DNA of 64,000 nt from CAWJAP01 sp963834365 (GCA_963834365.1 CAWIBS010000043.1:1-64000); one strand, 5' to 3'. Shown: positions 7,833 to 18,830, counted from the stretch's first letter. Numbers and translations: made by a program. The notes: generated by a model not told the origin, from the sequence alone.

Positions 7833-9872
7833 CAGTGCACCGTGATCGATGGCGGATCGGCAGCGCGAAACGGCGCCTCGCCCGGCAGCACGAGATCGAC
7901 GCGGGTGCCCTCGTCGGGCGCGCTCGTGACCGTCAAAGAGGCGCGCGCGCCATAGTGGCCGCGCAGCCGCCGCTCGACACTGGCGATGCCCAGGCCGCGC
8001 GTGCGTCCGCGATCGAGCAGCCGGGCGGTCGTGCCGACGCCGGTATCGCGGACCGTGATGTGCAGCAGCATCCGGCCCTGCGAGGGACTCCGATCGCGCG
8101 ACGACATGGACCTCGCCTCCCTCGGCGCTCGGCGCGATGCCATGCTTGATGGCGTTCTCGACCAGCGGCTGCAGGACGAGCGAGGGCACGCGCGTCATCC
8201 GCAGCGCTGCCGGCACGTCGATCGCCACCCGCAGCCGGTCCTCGAAACGGGCCTCCTCGATCTCGAGGTAAGCCTGCACCAGCTCGATCTCCTCGCCCAG
8301 TGACACGAATTCCGACGTGGTGCGCCGCAGCACGCCCCGCAGCAGGCTGGTGAGCCGCAGGAGCGTCGCCTGAGCGCGTTCCGGCGCCTCCTGGATCAGA
8401 TACCCGATGGTGGTGAGCGCGTTGAACAGGAAGTGTGGATTGAGCTGGGCACGAAGGGCCCGCAGTTCTGCTTCGGTGGCGAGCTGGCTCATTTGCTGCT
8501 CGCGAAGCGTGACCTCGAAACGTTCGTGGGCCACCCGTAGCGCGTCGAGCCGGCGGCCGACGCTGGCCGCCACCGAGTCGACGAGCGACAGGTCGTCGGA
8601 GAGCAGGCGCCGCCCGCCCATCGGCTCGCCGAACAGCCAGACGTACCGCGGCGGATCCACGGTCGGCACCACCGACACGACATGGGCCGGGCGTCCACGT
8701 GGCGCGGTGGCGTCGCTCTCCCAGCTGACCGGGGTGAGCGCGAGCTCCCGGAGCAGACCGTCGGCCGCCGACCCGATCGCAATCGACGTGCCCATGCCTG
8801 CTGGCAGTGGCCCCCGCAGCTGACGCGTGGCGAGCCAGCTGGCGTCCAACGCTTCGACGAGCCGCGAACCGGCCGAGCCGAGCGCGGTCTCATCGTCGGT
8901 GGCCGCCGCGAGCTCGCGGGCGATGGACGCGGAGACCTCGGCGTAGTCCGCACGGCGCAGCACCACGGTATCGACCACCCACTTTGCGGCGCGCCGGACC
9001 GAGTCGTGGAGGACGGCCGTGACGAGCACGAGGCCCAGCAGGTAGAGGGTCGTGGGCGCAGTCGCGGCGCCGGCGGCGCCGGGCGAGGCGAACGACGACA
9101 GCCCGATGGTCAGGTGGACGCCCAGTGCCACCGCCACGAGCAGCGTCAGGGTGATCGCCCGCTCGAGAAAAATGTCGGCGAGCGCGAACCGATAGTCGCG
9201 ATGCAGAATCGCGAAGGCGAGCGGAAGGGACGCATGGTGGCCGATCATCTCCGTCCACCACGACTCGCCGCCCGTGTGCTGCGCGAGGTGCAGCGCGGTG
9301 ACGGCGAAGACCGACAGCGCCACGACCCACGTCGTGCGTCCCTCCGTGTGCCGGCCCTCGCTCGGGCGCCGGCGTGTGCTGACGAGCAGCGTCACCATCA
9401 GGATGGAGAAGCCGACCGTGAGGATCGTCAGGCCGGTCAGGGATGGAACGCTCTCGGCGCGTGCGGCGGCGAGCGCATGCAGGCCCGCGGCGCTGGTCGA
9501 GACCCCGTAGGCCGCGGTGACCATCGTCCGGGCCCGACCGCCTTCGATGGCGGCCCCCGCGGCGACCACCGAATGCACGACGACGGCCGGCAGGAAGCCG
9601 AGGGCGGCAAACGACACCACGAGCCGCCACGCCAGCAGCCCGCCCGGTGCAGGCGGCGGCATGCCGTAGGTGAGCATCTCGCCGATGTTCCACGTGAGGC
9701 CGAGCAGTCCGGTGAAGAGCAGCAATGTCGAGGCCGACGACTGCCGCCGGCCGGCCCCGGACGACGGCACGCGCGATCCCAGCGCCATCGCGAGCAGCAG
9801 CCCGTACAGGGAGGCGCCCAGGAAAAAGCCGACCAGGTTCACCAGGGCAGCGGTGGTGAGCGGAGCTGGCAC
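7832..9872 (-). CDS. LytS-type sensor histidine kinase (one frameshift)
   Basis: About 680 codons. Seven or so hydrophobic segments in the first 300 residues, a GAF-like stretch, then the His_kinase motif LNPHFLFNALTTIGYLIQ with the phosphoacceptor His, and an ATP-binding domain with PLVENAIKHGI. The frame breaks near 8084-8090; the other frame continues with DTGVGTTARL, RGLGIASVERRL and DEGTRVDLVLP, the G-boxes of the ATPase, and stops at 7832-7834. Start GTG 9872 gives VPAPLTTAALVN; a TACAAT box six bases upstream suggests a near-leaderless mRNA. Longer reading runs through a Ser/Arg-encoding tandem repeat and is rejected. Confidence 0.85.
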
Positions 9873-9893
9873 GAGGAAATTGTACTCGGGAAG

Positions 9894-9972
9894 GTTGGAG
9901 CGGCTGGAGCGGCTGGTGCGGCTGGAGCGGCTGGAACGGCTCGAACGGCTGGAGCGGCTGGAGCGGCTGGAG
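9894..9972. repeat. 9-bp tandem repeat (GGCTGGAGC units)
   Basis: About nine units of GGAGCGGCT with single-base variants, lying between the divergent kinase gene and the first CocE-type gene. It ends about 80 bases before the ATG at 10052. On the minus strand it would read Ser-Arg-Ser repeats, but it falls upstream of the likely kinase start. Could be a spacer with variable length between the two promoters; no function is proven. Confidence 0.85.
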
Positions 9973-10051
9973 GTCCGATGCTGGAATGCGTGTCCTTGTC
10001 GTAAGCTGTGCGCCGGCTCAGAGCGCCTGCCACGGAGAGGTTCCCAGAACG

Positions 10052-11995
10052 ATGCGCGGATTTGGAGGCTGGACGTCCCGGTGTGCTCGGATTGCCACGT
10101 GCCTGTCATCGGCCGCCGCGCTGTCCCTCCTCGTCGCCAACCACGGGCCGTCTGTGGTCGCCGCGCGATTCGCGCAGGCGCCCGCGCGTGCGCCGGGCGT
10201 CGAAGGCCGGTATGCGAAGGCCGAGCATCGTGTGCCCATGCGCGACGGCGTCGCGCTGTTCACGACCGTCTACACGCCGCGCGACGCCTCGAAGACCTAT
10301 CCAATCCTGTTGCTCCGGACGCCGTACGGCGTGACGCCCTACGGCCCCACGTCCTACCCCTCGCGCCTCGGACCGTCGCAGCGCTTCGAGAACGAGGGCT
10401 TCATCTTCGTCTACCAGGACGTGCGCGGGAAAGTTCATGTCCGAGGGGGAGTTCGTCCAGGTGCGGCCGGTGACGGTCAAGAAGAGCCGGGACGCGGTGG
10501 ACGAGACCACGGACACCTACGACACCGTCAAGTGGCTGCTCGATCACGTCCCCGGGCACAACGGCCGCGTCGGCATGTGGGGCATCTCGTACCCCGGCTT
10601 CTATGCAACGATGGGCGCGATCGACGCGCACCCGGCGATCAAGGCAGTCTCGCCGCAGGCTCCCGTCGGCGACTGGTTCGTCGGCGACGATTTCCGGCAC
10701 AACGGCGCGCTCTTCCTGGTGCACGCGTTCCGCTGGATCACCTACCACGGTCGGGCGAGGGCGGCGCCCGGCACCTCGCTGCCGCGAGCGCATCTCGATA
10801 CCGACACCGGACGGCTACGCGTTCTTTCTGCGCTATCCGTCGCTCGCCGACATCGATCGTGAGCTGTTGAAAGGCGATGTGCCTTTCTGGACCGAGACGC
10901 TCGAGCACGACACCTATGACGCGTTCTGGCGGGCCCGCGACGTTCGGCCGCACCTGCGCAACACGACGCCGGCGTCACTCGTGGTCGGGGGCTGGTACGA
11001 CGCCGAGGACCTGTTCGGGGCGCTCGAGACCTATCGCGCGATCGAGCGGGCGAGCCCGCGCGCCGACAACCGCCTGGTGATGGGGCCGTGGTATCACGGC
11101 CAGTGGGCGAGCGACGACGGGGGGTCGCTCGGTGCCATGGATTTCGGTGAGAACACCGCGGAGTTCTACCAGCGGGAGATCGAGTTTCCGTTCTTCATGC
11201 AGCATCTGAAGGACGCGCCGCCGGCCAGCCTGCCCGAGGCGTTCGTGTTCGAGACCGGCGCCAACGCCTGGCGCCGCTATCCGCGGTGGCCGCCGCCCGA
11301 ACGCGCTCGCGCGTGTGTACTTCCTGCGCTCCGGAGGACGGCTGGTGCGCGACGGGGCGCCGCGCGCCGCCGAAGCGCCCGCCGACGAGTACGTGAGCGA
11401 CCCCGACCGGCCGGTGCCGTTCGTCGGCTATATCGCCAACAGCATGACCCGCGACTACATGGTCGCCGACCAGCGCTTCGCCGCCACCAGGCCGGACGTG
11501 CTCGTCTACCAGACGCCGCCCCTCGAGGAGCCGGTCTGCGTCGCGGGGCCGATCGTCGTCGAGCTCGTCGTGTCCACGACCGGGACCGATGCCGACTGGG
11601 TCGTCAAGCTGATCGACGTGTTCCCCGACGATCATCCGGATCCGCTGCCCAACCCGGCGAACCTGCGCATGGGCGGCTATCAGGCGCTCGTTCGGGGCGA
11701 GCCGTTCCGGGGGAAGTTCCGCACCGGGTTCGCCACGCCGCAACCGTTCGTGCCCGGCCGTCTCGCGACGATCAAGTTCACGATGCCGGACGTGAACCAC
11801 ACCTTCGCGAAGGGCCACCGGATGATGGTGCAGGTGCAGAGCTCGTGGTTTCCGCTGGTGGATCGCAATCCGCAGCGATTCATGAAGATCCAACAGGCGC
11901 GCAAGGAGGATTTTCGCAAGGCCACGCACCGCGTCTACCACGCGCCCGGCCGGGCCTCGCGCATCACGATGCGGGTCATTTCGGCGCCGCGGTAG
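10052..11995 (+). CDS. CocE/NonD-family S15 hydrolase, copy 1 (three frameshifts)
   Basis: About 647 codons with a signal peptide in residues 1-40. Alpha/beta-hydrolase of the X-Pro dipeptidyl-peptidase S15 class: VPMRDGVALFTTVYTP opens the fold, the nucleophile Ser is in GMWGISYPGFYA, and later blocks include GWYDAEDLFGALETYRAI, MGPWYHGQW (catalytic His region) and a C-terminal jelly-roll with TGTDADWVVKLIDVFP. Frames change near 10430 (AAA run), between 10745 and 10805, and near 11298. Each fragment aligns with its paralogue at 12903-14784. Likely a secreted peptidase or ester/amide hydrolase; substrate unknown. Confidence 0.85.
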
Positions 11996-12010
11996 GCGCC
12001 CGCCGTCCGG

Positions 12011-12075
12011 GTCCGGCTGAAGCCGGACACTACGTCGTGGGGGCGTGGTCTCGTAGTGTCCGGCTTCAGCCGGAC
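12011..12075. repeat. Paired REP palindromes forming a 24-bp-arm inverted repeat
   Basis: Two copies of the GTCCGG...CCGGAC palindrome in opposite orientation, arms 12011-12034 and 12052-12075, each extended by ACTACG/CGTAGT, with a 17-base loop. Lies between the convergent ends of the first hydrolase (stop 11995) and the ThuA-like gene (stop 12089). The long stem could terminate both transcripts; this is a BIME-like arrangement. Confidence 0.85.
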
Positions 12076-12088
12076 CGCCGATCGCCAC

Positions 12089-12817
12089 TCAGCGAAGCCG
12101 GCCTCCAGACCACAGGATGGCGTTTCTCACCAGCTTGCGGTACTCGGGGTTCAGATGGGCCTCGCGGCCGTGCCCGGGCTGAATGACGATGACACGGGAC
12201 TTGTCGTAGGGGCTGATCCATGCGAGCGGCGGATCGGCGAGCGGATGCGTCGTGGTCAGCAGGACGCTGACGTTGGGCGAGAACCACATGCCCTTGTAGG
12301 TCTCGTCGTAAATCTCCACGAGGGCCACTCCCCGGGTCACGGGGTGCGCGGTCGCGACCGCGATCGGGATCGTCTCGTCGTGCTTGTAGGTGGACGCCGG
12401 CCGCCCCGGCTGCGCCTCCACCTGGTAGCGCGCACCGACGAGGTCGCGGTACCAGTCCCAGTCGTTGTGGCTGCAGATCGCGTGATGCAGGACGAGGACG
12501 CCTTTGCCGCTTTCGGCGAACGTTCTCAGATGGTCCCGGCCGGATGCGCTGAGCGTCCTCGGCATGTCGTACAGCACCAACACGTCGTACCGGGTCCGCA
12601 GGTCACGGCGAAAAGCCTCTTCGCTCGTGGTCTCGTGATCCCAGGCGATGTCCGGCTGCTCGAAGAGCGTGTAGAACGACGTCGGGTAGTCGTGACCTCC
12701 GGTGACCACGAGCACGCGGAGCGGGGCAGTCGTCTCCATCGTCGCAGCACTGACGACGCGCGCAAGAGTGAGCGCCGCAGGCAGGAGCCCGGCGAGGATC
12801 AGCACCGCGGTCGCCAC
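12089..12817 (-). CDS. ThuA-like domain protein, exported
   Basis: About 242 codons from GTG 12817, giving a hydrophobic signal (TAVLILAGLLPAALTLA) ahead of the domain. The ThuA (trehalose-utilisation, glutamine-amidotransferase-like) fold is seen in LRVLVVTGGHDYPTSFY, DVLVLYDMP, GKGVLVLHHAICSHNDWDWY and GKVLV-type strands, ending with VIVIQPGHGREAHLNPEYR. ThuA-like proteins are common in sugar-related clusters, but the reaction is not established. Sits between two S15-type hydrolases and is divergent from the second (86 bases between starts). Confidence 0.82.
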   Translation of the reverse strand: MATAVLILAGLLPAALTLARVVSAATMETTAPLRVLVVTGGHDYPTSFYTLFEQPDIAWDHETTSEEAFRRDLRTRYDVLVLYDMPRTLSASGRDHLRTFAESGKGVLVLHHAICSHNDWDWYRDLVGARYQVEAQPGRPASTYKHDETIPIAVATAHPVTRGVALVEIYDETYKGMWFSPNVSVLLTTTHPLADPPLAWISPYDKSRVIVIQPGHGREAHLNPEYRKLVRNAILWSGGRLR

Positions 12818-12902
12818 GCCACCATGACGCAGGCCGCGTCCTCGTCTGTCGCACGCGTGCCGGAGCCCGGAGGAATGCCGCACCTCCCGGTATAGTAGCG
12901 GA

Positions 12903-14784
12903 ATGCTGCGTCGCGCGGGCGTGTTCGCCGCGGCTCTGTCGATCGTGCACCTGGGTGTATTTGCCGACTCCGATCGCGTGCGCGCGGTGTACATCAAGCA
13001 CGAGTTCCAGGTCCCGATGCGGGACGGAGCGCGACTCTTCACCGCGGTCTACGTGCCGAAGGACCGGTCGAAGAGCTATCCGATCATGCTGCAACGCACG
13101 CCCTACGGCGTCGCCCCGTACGGCAGCGACCGCTACCGCGACTCGCTCGGTCCTTCCGAGCTCTTCGAGAAGGACGGCTTCATCTTCGTGTATCAGGACG
13201 TGCGCGGCCGCTACCAGTCCGACGGCGAGTGGCTGGAGATGCGGCCGCACCTGGCCGAGAAGCATGGCCCGGCCGATGTGGACGAGAGCACCGACACCTA
13301 CGACACCGTGGCCTGGTTGATCAAGCACGTCCCGGGCAACAGCGGACGGGTGGGTCTGTGGGGGATCTCCTACCCCGGCTTCTACGCGGCCGCTGCGCTG
13401 CCGGGCGCGCATCCCGCGGTCGTGGCCGTCTCGCCACAGGCGCCCATCGCCGACCTGTTCATGGGCGACGATTCGTACCACAACGGCGCGTTCATGCTGG
13501 CCGCCAACTTCGGGTTCTACGCCGGCTTCTCGCCACGCCCGGGCGGGCCGTCGCCGCCGGCGGAGTCCACACGGTTCGACTACGGAACGTCCGACGGCTA
13601 CGACTTCTTCCGCCGCATGGGCGGACTCGCCGAGGGCGCGGACGCGCCACTTCCCGAAGCCGAATGCCTACTGGGACGCGAACCTCGAGCACACGACCTA
13701 CGACGACTTCTGGAAGCGGCGATCGCTGCCGCCCCATCTGGCGGGGATCAGACCGGCGGTGCTCACTGTCGGCGGGTGGTTCGATGCCGAGAATCTGGCC
13801 GGGCCGCTCAGCATCTATCGCGCCATCGAGCGCCAGAGCCCCGGGGCGAGCAGCCGTCTGGTCATGGGGCCGTGGGCACACGGCGGATGGGCACGCGGCG
13901 ACGGCGATCGGCTGGGCAACGTGTCGTTCGCCGTCAAGACGGGACCGTTCTTTCGCGAACAGGTGGAGCTCGGTTTCTTCGCGCACCACCTCAAGGACCG
14001 ACCGCTCGCGAACGCGCCGGAAGCGACGATGTTCCTGACCGGCCGCAACGAGTGGCGCACGCACGAAGCGTGGCCGCCGGCCAGTGCCGCGCCGCGCACG
14101 TTTTACTTCAACGCCGATCGTGCCCTCGCCTCCGACCGGCCTCTCGAGGCAGGCACAGCGGCCGCCGACGAGTTCGTCAGCGACCCCCATCGTCCTGTTC
14201 CGTACGTGGGGTACAACACGATCGGGATGCGCCGCGACTACATGACCGAGGATCAGCGTTTCGCCGCGACGCGACCCGATGTCGTCGTCTACGAGACGCG
14301 GCCGCTGACCGAAGACCTGACGATCGCCGGGCCGATTGGCGTGACCCTGCATGTCGCGACGACCGGCACCGATGCCGACTGGGTGGTCAAGGTGATCGAC
14401 GTCTATCCCGCGAACTACCCGCAGCCGGCCGCTGGCACGAAGCCGCCACCAGGCAACGCGGTGAAAATGGGCGGCTACCAGCAGCTCGTTCGGGGCGAGC
14501 CATTCCGTGGCAAGTTCCGACACAGCTTCGAGAAGCCGGCCCCGTTCACGCCCGGCGAGCCCGCCACCGTTGCCTTCGAGATGCCGGATGTCTACCACAC
14601 GTTCCGCGCCGGTCATCGCCTGATGGTGCACGTCCAGAGCTCCTGGTTTCCGCTCGTCGATCGGAACCCGCAGCAGTTCATGGACATTCCCAAAGCGAGG
14701 ACTGCCGATTTCCTGCGGCAGACACACCGCGTGTTCCGGTCGCGCGATCGGCCATCGGCCATCACCGTTCAAGGCGTGCCATGA
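12903..14784 (+). CDS. CocE/NonD-family S15 hydrolase, copy 2 (one frameshift)
   Basis: About 627 codons. Signal peptide in the first 20 residues. Same architecture as the gene at 10052: FQVPMRDGARLFTAVYVP, nucleophile Ser in GLWGISYPGFYAA, GWFDAENLAGPLSIYRAI, MGPWAHGGWARGDG, and the C-terminal jelly-roll TGTDADWVVKVIDVYP with SSWFPLVDRNPQQFM. The frame breaks near 13648; the next frame gives HFPKPNAYWDANLEHTTY, which fits the paralogue. The two copies share the whole domain order and differ mainly in the N-terminus, so they look like an old duplication. Confidence 0.87.
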
Positions 14785-14841
14785 CCCTCCGATCGGCGCT
14801 GGTGAGGGTCTCGCAGGCGGTCCTGGCGAGATCGGGTCGCC

Positions 14842-16291
14842 TCACGTGGAAACCGGCGCCAGCAGCAGCCGCTTCTCGATCTTGCCGAGCGCCGTGCGGG
14901 GAAGCTCGCCGACGACATGGACCATCCGCGGGCGCTTGTAGGGGGCGAGCTCGGACGCGACCAGCGCGCATAGTGCCTCGGTGTCCGGTGTCGCGCCGTC
15001 GGCGGGCTCGATCCAGGCGACGATCCGTTGGCCGAGATCGGCATCGGCCTCTCCGGTGACAGCGGCGTCCGCCACGTCCGGATGCTGGCGCAGGACGTCC
15101 TCGATTTCCCCGGCCCCGACCTTGAAGCCGCCGGTCTTGATGATGTCGAGCGACGTCCGTCCGAGGATGCGGTATGCACCACCCGGTCTGCGCAGCCCCG
15201 TGTCACCCGTCCGGAACCATCCCTCGACCAACGTCCGCGACGTCGCCTCGGGATCGTCGAGATACCCGTGGAACACCGAGGGGCCGCGCACTTCGACCTC
15301 GCCCGTGGTCCCGTCCGAGTCGATGACGCGTCCGCGCTCGTCCACGAGCCGCACCTCGACGCCGGGGACCGGCGGACCGACAGAACCGGGTTCGCCGCCG
15401 GGGGGCGCTGCACACACAATCAGCGTTTCCGTCAGGCCGTACCGCTCGATGACCGTACAGGCCCGTGAGCGCGAGAATCCGATCGGCGTCTCGCCGGGCG
15501 AGCGGGGCGGAGCCGGAGACGAGCAGCCGCGCCTGTCTCAGCGCACTGGCCACCCCCGCGTCAGACTCCCCGGCGTCCGCCAGGCGGTGATACATCGTCG
15601 GGACGGCGAACAGCATCGTGCCGCCGGCGGCGAGCGCGCTCGCGACGACCCCCGGATCGAAGCGACCGGCGTGGACGAGACCACCGCCGATGGTGAGCGG
15701 GCCGAGCACGCCCAGCACGAGACCGTGAACGTGAAAGAGCGGCAGCGCGTGCACGAGCACGTCGGCCGCGGTCCATTGCCAGACAGTCCGCAGCCCGTCG
15801 AGGTTGGCGAGAATCGCGGCTGCGGACAGCACCACGCCCTTGGGCGGCCCCGTTGTCCCCGACGTGAACAGGAGGATGGCAGGCTCCCGATCGGCGCCGG
15901 ACTCCGGTCCGTTGGCCGCGGCCGGTTCCGCACGCAGATCCACCGAGATTCCCGGCAGTCCCTGCAAGGCCCCTGGCAGGATCGCGCCCGCCGGCGCGGC
16001 GACGGCATCGGGCCGGCTGGTGTTCAGGACGTGCGCGAGCTCGCGGGTCCCGAGCCCCGGATTGATCGGCACGATCGTGGCGCCGGCATCCCACAACCCG
16101 GCGATTGCCACGACTGTTTCGAGCACAGGCTCGGCCCAGAGTGCGACGCGTGGATATGTCGCGCTTGCGGCGGCGACGGCCCTGGCCCGCGCCTCGAAGT
16201 CAGGCTGGTGCAGGGTCGTGCAGATCCCGTTCGCGCCGCTCGGGAAGGAGCTGACCGTCAGCGGCGGCCGGACCCGCACACTACCCTTCAT
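14842..16291 (-). CDS. AMP-forming acyl-CoA synthetase, MatB (malonyl-CoA ligase)-like (one frameshift)
   Basis: About 482 codons. ATP-binding P-loop LLFTSGTTGPPKGVVLS, then HALPLFHVHGLVLGVL, which resembles MatB, RYGLTET (after the break) for the A5 motif, WFRTGDTGLRR, GRTSLDIIKTGGFKVGAGEIE with the A8 hinge, and the catalytic Lys in PRTALGKIEKR. The frame changes near 15456-15462, just before the Tyr-Gly-Leu-Thr-Glu motif. MatB makes malonyl-CoA from malonate; a related short dicarboxylate or acyl substrate is possible. The ATG at 16291 overlaps the phosphatase gene by 11 bases, so both are cotranscribed. Confidence 0.85.
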
Positions 16292-16976
16292 GCCCCTGAG
16301 GATGGGCCTCGCCGCTCTGATCCCACCACTTCGACAACTGTTGTCGGGCGCGGTGCGGCTGGTCGGTGTAATGGGACGTGTCGTTGAAGAGCATCAGACG
16401 TGCCCGTACCGGATCGCGAAAATCGACGATGTTGAGGCAGGCGGGATTCTGGTCGAGCCGATCGCGGTAGCCGCGGGCGTCGAAGCCGAGCAGGCTGCTG
16501 AGCACGAGCCGGAGCGTCGCCTTGTGCGAGACCACGGCGACATTCGCACCGGGATGCGCCAGGACGATGGCGCGGATCACCGGCAGGGCACGGGCCAGCA
16601 CTTCGAGGCCCGACTCGCCTCCCTGCGGCGCGAACGTGAACGGATCCATCTCCCAGGCGGCGTACTCCTCGCCGAACTGGCTCTCCACCTCCGAACGCCG
16701 CAGCCCTTCCCATCGGCCGTGCGCGATCTCGCGCAATCCGTCCCGCACGATCGGGACCAGCCCGTGGGGCACACCGAGGATCTCCGCGGTCAGCCGGCAG
16801 CGCTGCAGCGGGCTCGCGTAGATCGCCGCGATCCGATCGTCCGCGAGACGCGCGGCCAGCCGTTGCGCCTGGTGCCGGCCCTCCTCCGACAGTGCCACGT
16901 CGATCGCGCCCGCGAACCGGTCCTCGGCGCTGAGGGTGGTGGCCCCGTGCCGAATGAGGTACACCCGCGTCACCAT
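16281..16976 (-). CDS. Histidine phosphatase family protein (phosphoglycerate-mutase-like)
   Basis: 231 codons. YLIRHGATTLSAEDRF holds the catalytic RHG, with LSEEGRHQAQRLA, IYASPLQRCRLTAEIL, a GRWEGL block and the second active-site His in VAVVSHKATLRLVL. This is the CobC/GpmB-like branch, which dephosphorylates small metabolites; the substrate is unclear. Its ATG (16976) overlaps the start region of the divergent methyltransferase gene by two bases, so both promoters must lie within coding sequence or the methyltransferase starts later. Confidence 0.88.
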   Translation of the reverse strand: MVTRVYLIRHGATTLSAEDRFAGAIDVALSEEGRHQAQRLAARLADDRIAAIYASPLQRCRLTAEILGVPHGLVPIVRDGLREIAHGRWEGLRRSEVESQFGEEYAAWEMDPFTFAPQGGESGLEVLARALPVIRAIVLAHPGANVAVVSHKATLRLVLSSLLGFDARGYRDRLDQNPACLNIVDFRDPVRARLMLFNDTSHYTDQPHRARQQLSKWWDQSGEAHPQGHEG

Positions 16977-17805
16977 GGTGGATAAGCTATCACTTGTGCC
17001 CTCCCACTACGTTCACGGAACCGCGCCGGACGAGCAACGACGGCTCACGCGGCTCAATGCGCTGCTGAACGCAGGATCGCTTCGCGAGGCGTCGCTGGTG
17101 CATGGCGAGCGGGTGATCGACTTCGGCGCAGGCCTGGCGCAGCTGTCGCGGGACATGGCTCGCGTGACGGGCGTGAAGGTCGTGGGCGTCGAGCGCAGCG
17201 ACGCGCAGATCGTCGAAGCGCTGGCGCAGGCCGACGCGGCCGGCGAACGCGCGCTCATCGATCTTCGTCGCGGCGAGGTCGAGTCACCACCACTCGAGGA
17301 CCATGAGTGGGCGTCGTTCGACGTCGCACACGCGCGTTTTCTCCTCGAGCACGTCCCTGATCCGCTCGCCGTCGTTCGATCGATGGTCCGTTCGGTCAGG
17401 CCCGGCGGGCGGATCATCCTCGAAGACGATGACCACGAGGTCCTGCGTCTCTGGCCGGAGCCCCCCGGCTTCGCGCCGCTCTGGCAGGCGTACATGCGGA
17501 CGTACGACCGGCACGGCAACGATCCGATCGTCGGCCGCCGGCTCGTGCAGCTGTTGCACCAGGCCGGCGCGACGCCGCAGCGCAACACGTGGGTCTTCTT
17601 CGGCAGTTGCGCCGGGCAGGCGGAGTTCCCGTCGTTCGTGACCAACCTGGTCGGCGTCGTGCAAGGCGCGGTGGATGCAATGGTCTCGCTGGGCGTGCCC
17701 GCTTCGACCGTGCGCGCCGGTCTCGACGCCCTGTCGGAGTGGGGGCGCCGCGACGACTCGGCCATCTGGTTCGCCATGGCCTGGGCACAAGCAAGTAGGA
17801 AGTAG
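16975..17805 (+). CDS. SAM-dependent methyltransferase (class I)
   Basis: About 276 codons from ATG 16975; a GTG at 16996 is an equally good start. Motif I is VIDFGAGLAQLSRDMA, followed by VGVERSDAQIVEA (acidic end of strand 2), ASFDVAHARFLLEHVPDP (motif IV region) and PGGRIILEDDDHEV. The C-terminal part has no recognisable substrate domain. The last residues (ASRK) come from the AAGTAGGAAGTA repeat array that follows. Divergent from the phosphatase gene; convergent with the quinone reductase. Confidence 0.82.
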   Translation: MVDKLSLVPSHYVHGTAPDEQRRLTRLNALLNAGSLREASLVHGERVIDFGAGLAQLSRDMARVTGVKVVGVERSDAQIVEALAQADAAGERALIDLRRGEVESPPLEDHEWASFDVAHARFLLEHVPDPLAVVRSMVRSVRPGGRIILEDDDHEVLRLWPEPPGFAPLWQAYMRTYDRHGNDPIVGRRLVQLLHQAGATPQRNTWVFFGSCAGQAEFPSFVTNLVGVVQGAVDAMVSLGVPASTVRAGLDALSEWGRRDDSAIWFAMAWAQASRK

Positions 17806-17857
17806 GAAGTAAAAAGTACGAAGTACCAAGTACGAAGTACGAGACGGTACGAGGTCA
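17794..17857. repeat. Degenerate AAGTA(C)GAAGTA array
   Basis: Units of AAGTAGG, AAGTACG and AAGTACC in irregular succession between the convergent ends of the methyltransferase and quinone reductase genes. Similar wording occurs at 22115-22130 and, inverted, at 52037-52070 beside groEL. Too irregular for a classic microsatellite and with no unique spacers. Confidence 0.75.
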
Positions 17858-18830
17858 CTCGATCGTCGAGCACGATCTTGCCGGCGGCGCCGGGCTTCAT
17901 GACCAGTTCGTGGGCCTGTGCGGCGTCGGCGAGCGGCAGCGTCCGGGCGACGATCGGCCGCAGCGTGCCGGCGGCAAGGGCCGCGCCGATGCCAGCATGA
18001 GCTTCGCGATGCTCGGCCGCGGACATGTTCCAGATCGTCAGGCCGGTGACGGTCGAATCCTTGCTCATCAGCCAGCGGGGCAGAATCTCGATCGGCCCGC
18101 GGCTGCCGATGACGATGATGCGGCCGCGGAGCGCAATCAGCTCGAGATCGTGCGCCAGGTTGACGTTGGCGAGCATCTCGAGAATCACGTCGGGCCCGCG
18201 CTGGTCGGTCAGCCGCAGAATCTCGTCGCGGTAGCCCGCGGATCCGTGGTCCAGCACGTGATGTGCGCCTTCGGCGGCGACCAGGGCCCGCCCGCGATCG
18301 CTGCCCGCCGTCCCGATGACGGTCAGGCCGGCGGCCACCGCGAACTGGACGGCCGCGAGCCCGACGCTTCCACTGGCGCCGTGGACCAGCACCGTCTCTC
18401 CCGCCCGCGCCTGCGCCCGCTGCACGAGCCCCCGCCATGCCGTGACCGCCGGCACACCGATCGCGGCCCCCTGCTCGAAGGACACATGGTCCGGAAGGCG
18501 ATGCACGGCGTCGGCCGCGCACACCAACTGCTCGGCGTAGCTGCCCGTGGCGTGCGTCCCGAGCGCGGCGACATACACGCGATCGCCGGGCCGCACGCGA
18601 CTCACTGCCTCACCGACCTGCTCGACGACGCCGGCTGCGTCGGTGCCCGGTGTGTACGGCAGCTCCGGCTTGCGCGCGTACGTGCCGGTGCGGATATACG
18701 TGTCAACCGGATTCACTCCGGCCGCCGCGACACGAATGCGCACGTCGGCCGGCCCAGGCTGCGGCGTCGGAATGTCCTCGACGCGGAGGACCTCAGGCCC
18801 ACCGAACGCGCGCACGCTGATGGCTTTCAT
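17855..18830 (-). CDS. Zinc-independent MDR-family quinone oxidoreductase (terminal frameshift)
   Basis: About 324 codons from ATG 18830. GroES-like N-domain (VRIRVAAAGVNPVDTYIR, LPYTPGTDAAGVV) and Rossmann domain with ETVLVHGASGSVGLAAVQF, the NADPH-binding motif. Matches NADPH:quinone reductase (Qor/zeta-crystallin) and lacks the catalytic-zinc cysteine set. As written the frame has no stop near the end of homology and stays open to 17013 through the repeat array and antisense to the methyltransferase. Removing one base in GACGATC near 17864 gives ...VLDIE and a TGA at 17855-17857, which fits the family length, so that end is used. Confidence 0.83.

Noticed and set aside
7047..10109. Single fused kinase-regulator protein
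   Set aside because: The apparent fusion comes from the frame break near 8085. The kinase's proper frame ends at 7832 and overlaps the regulator's ATG, so two proteins are more likely.
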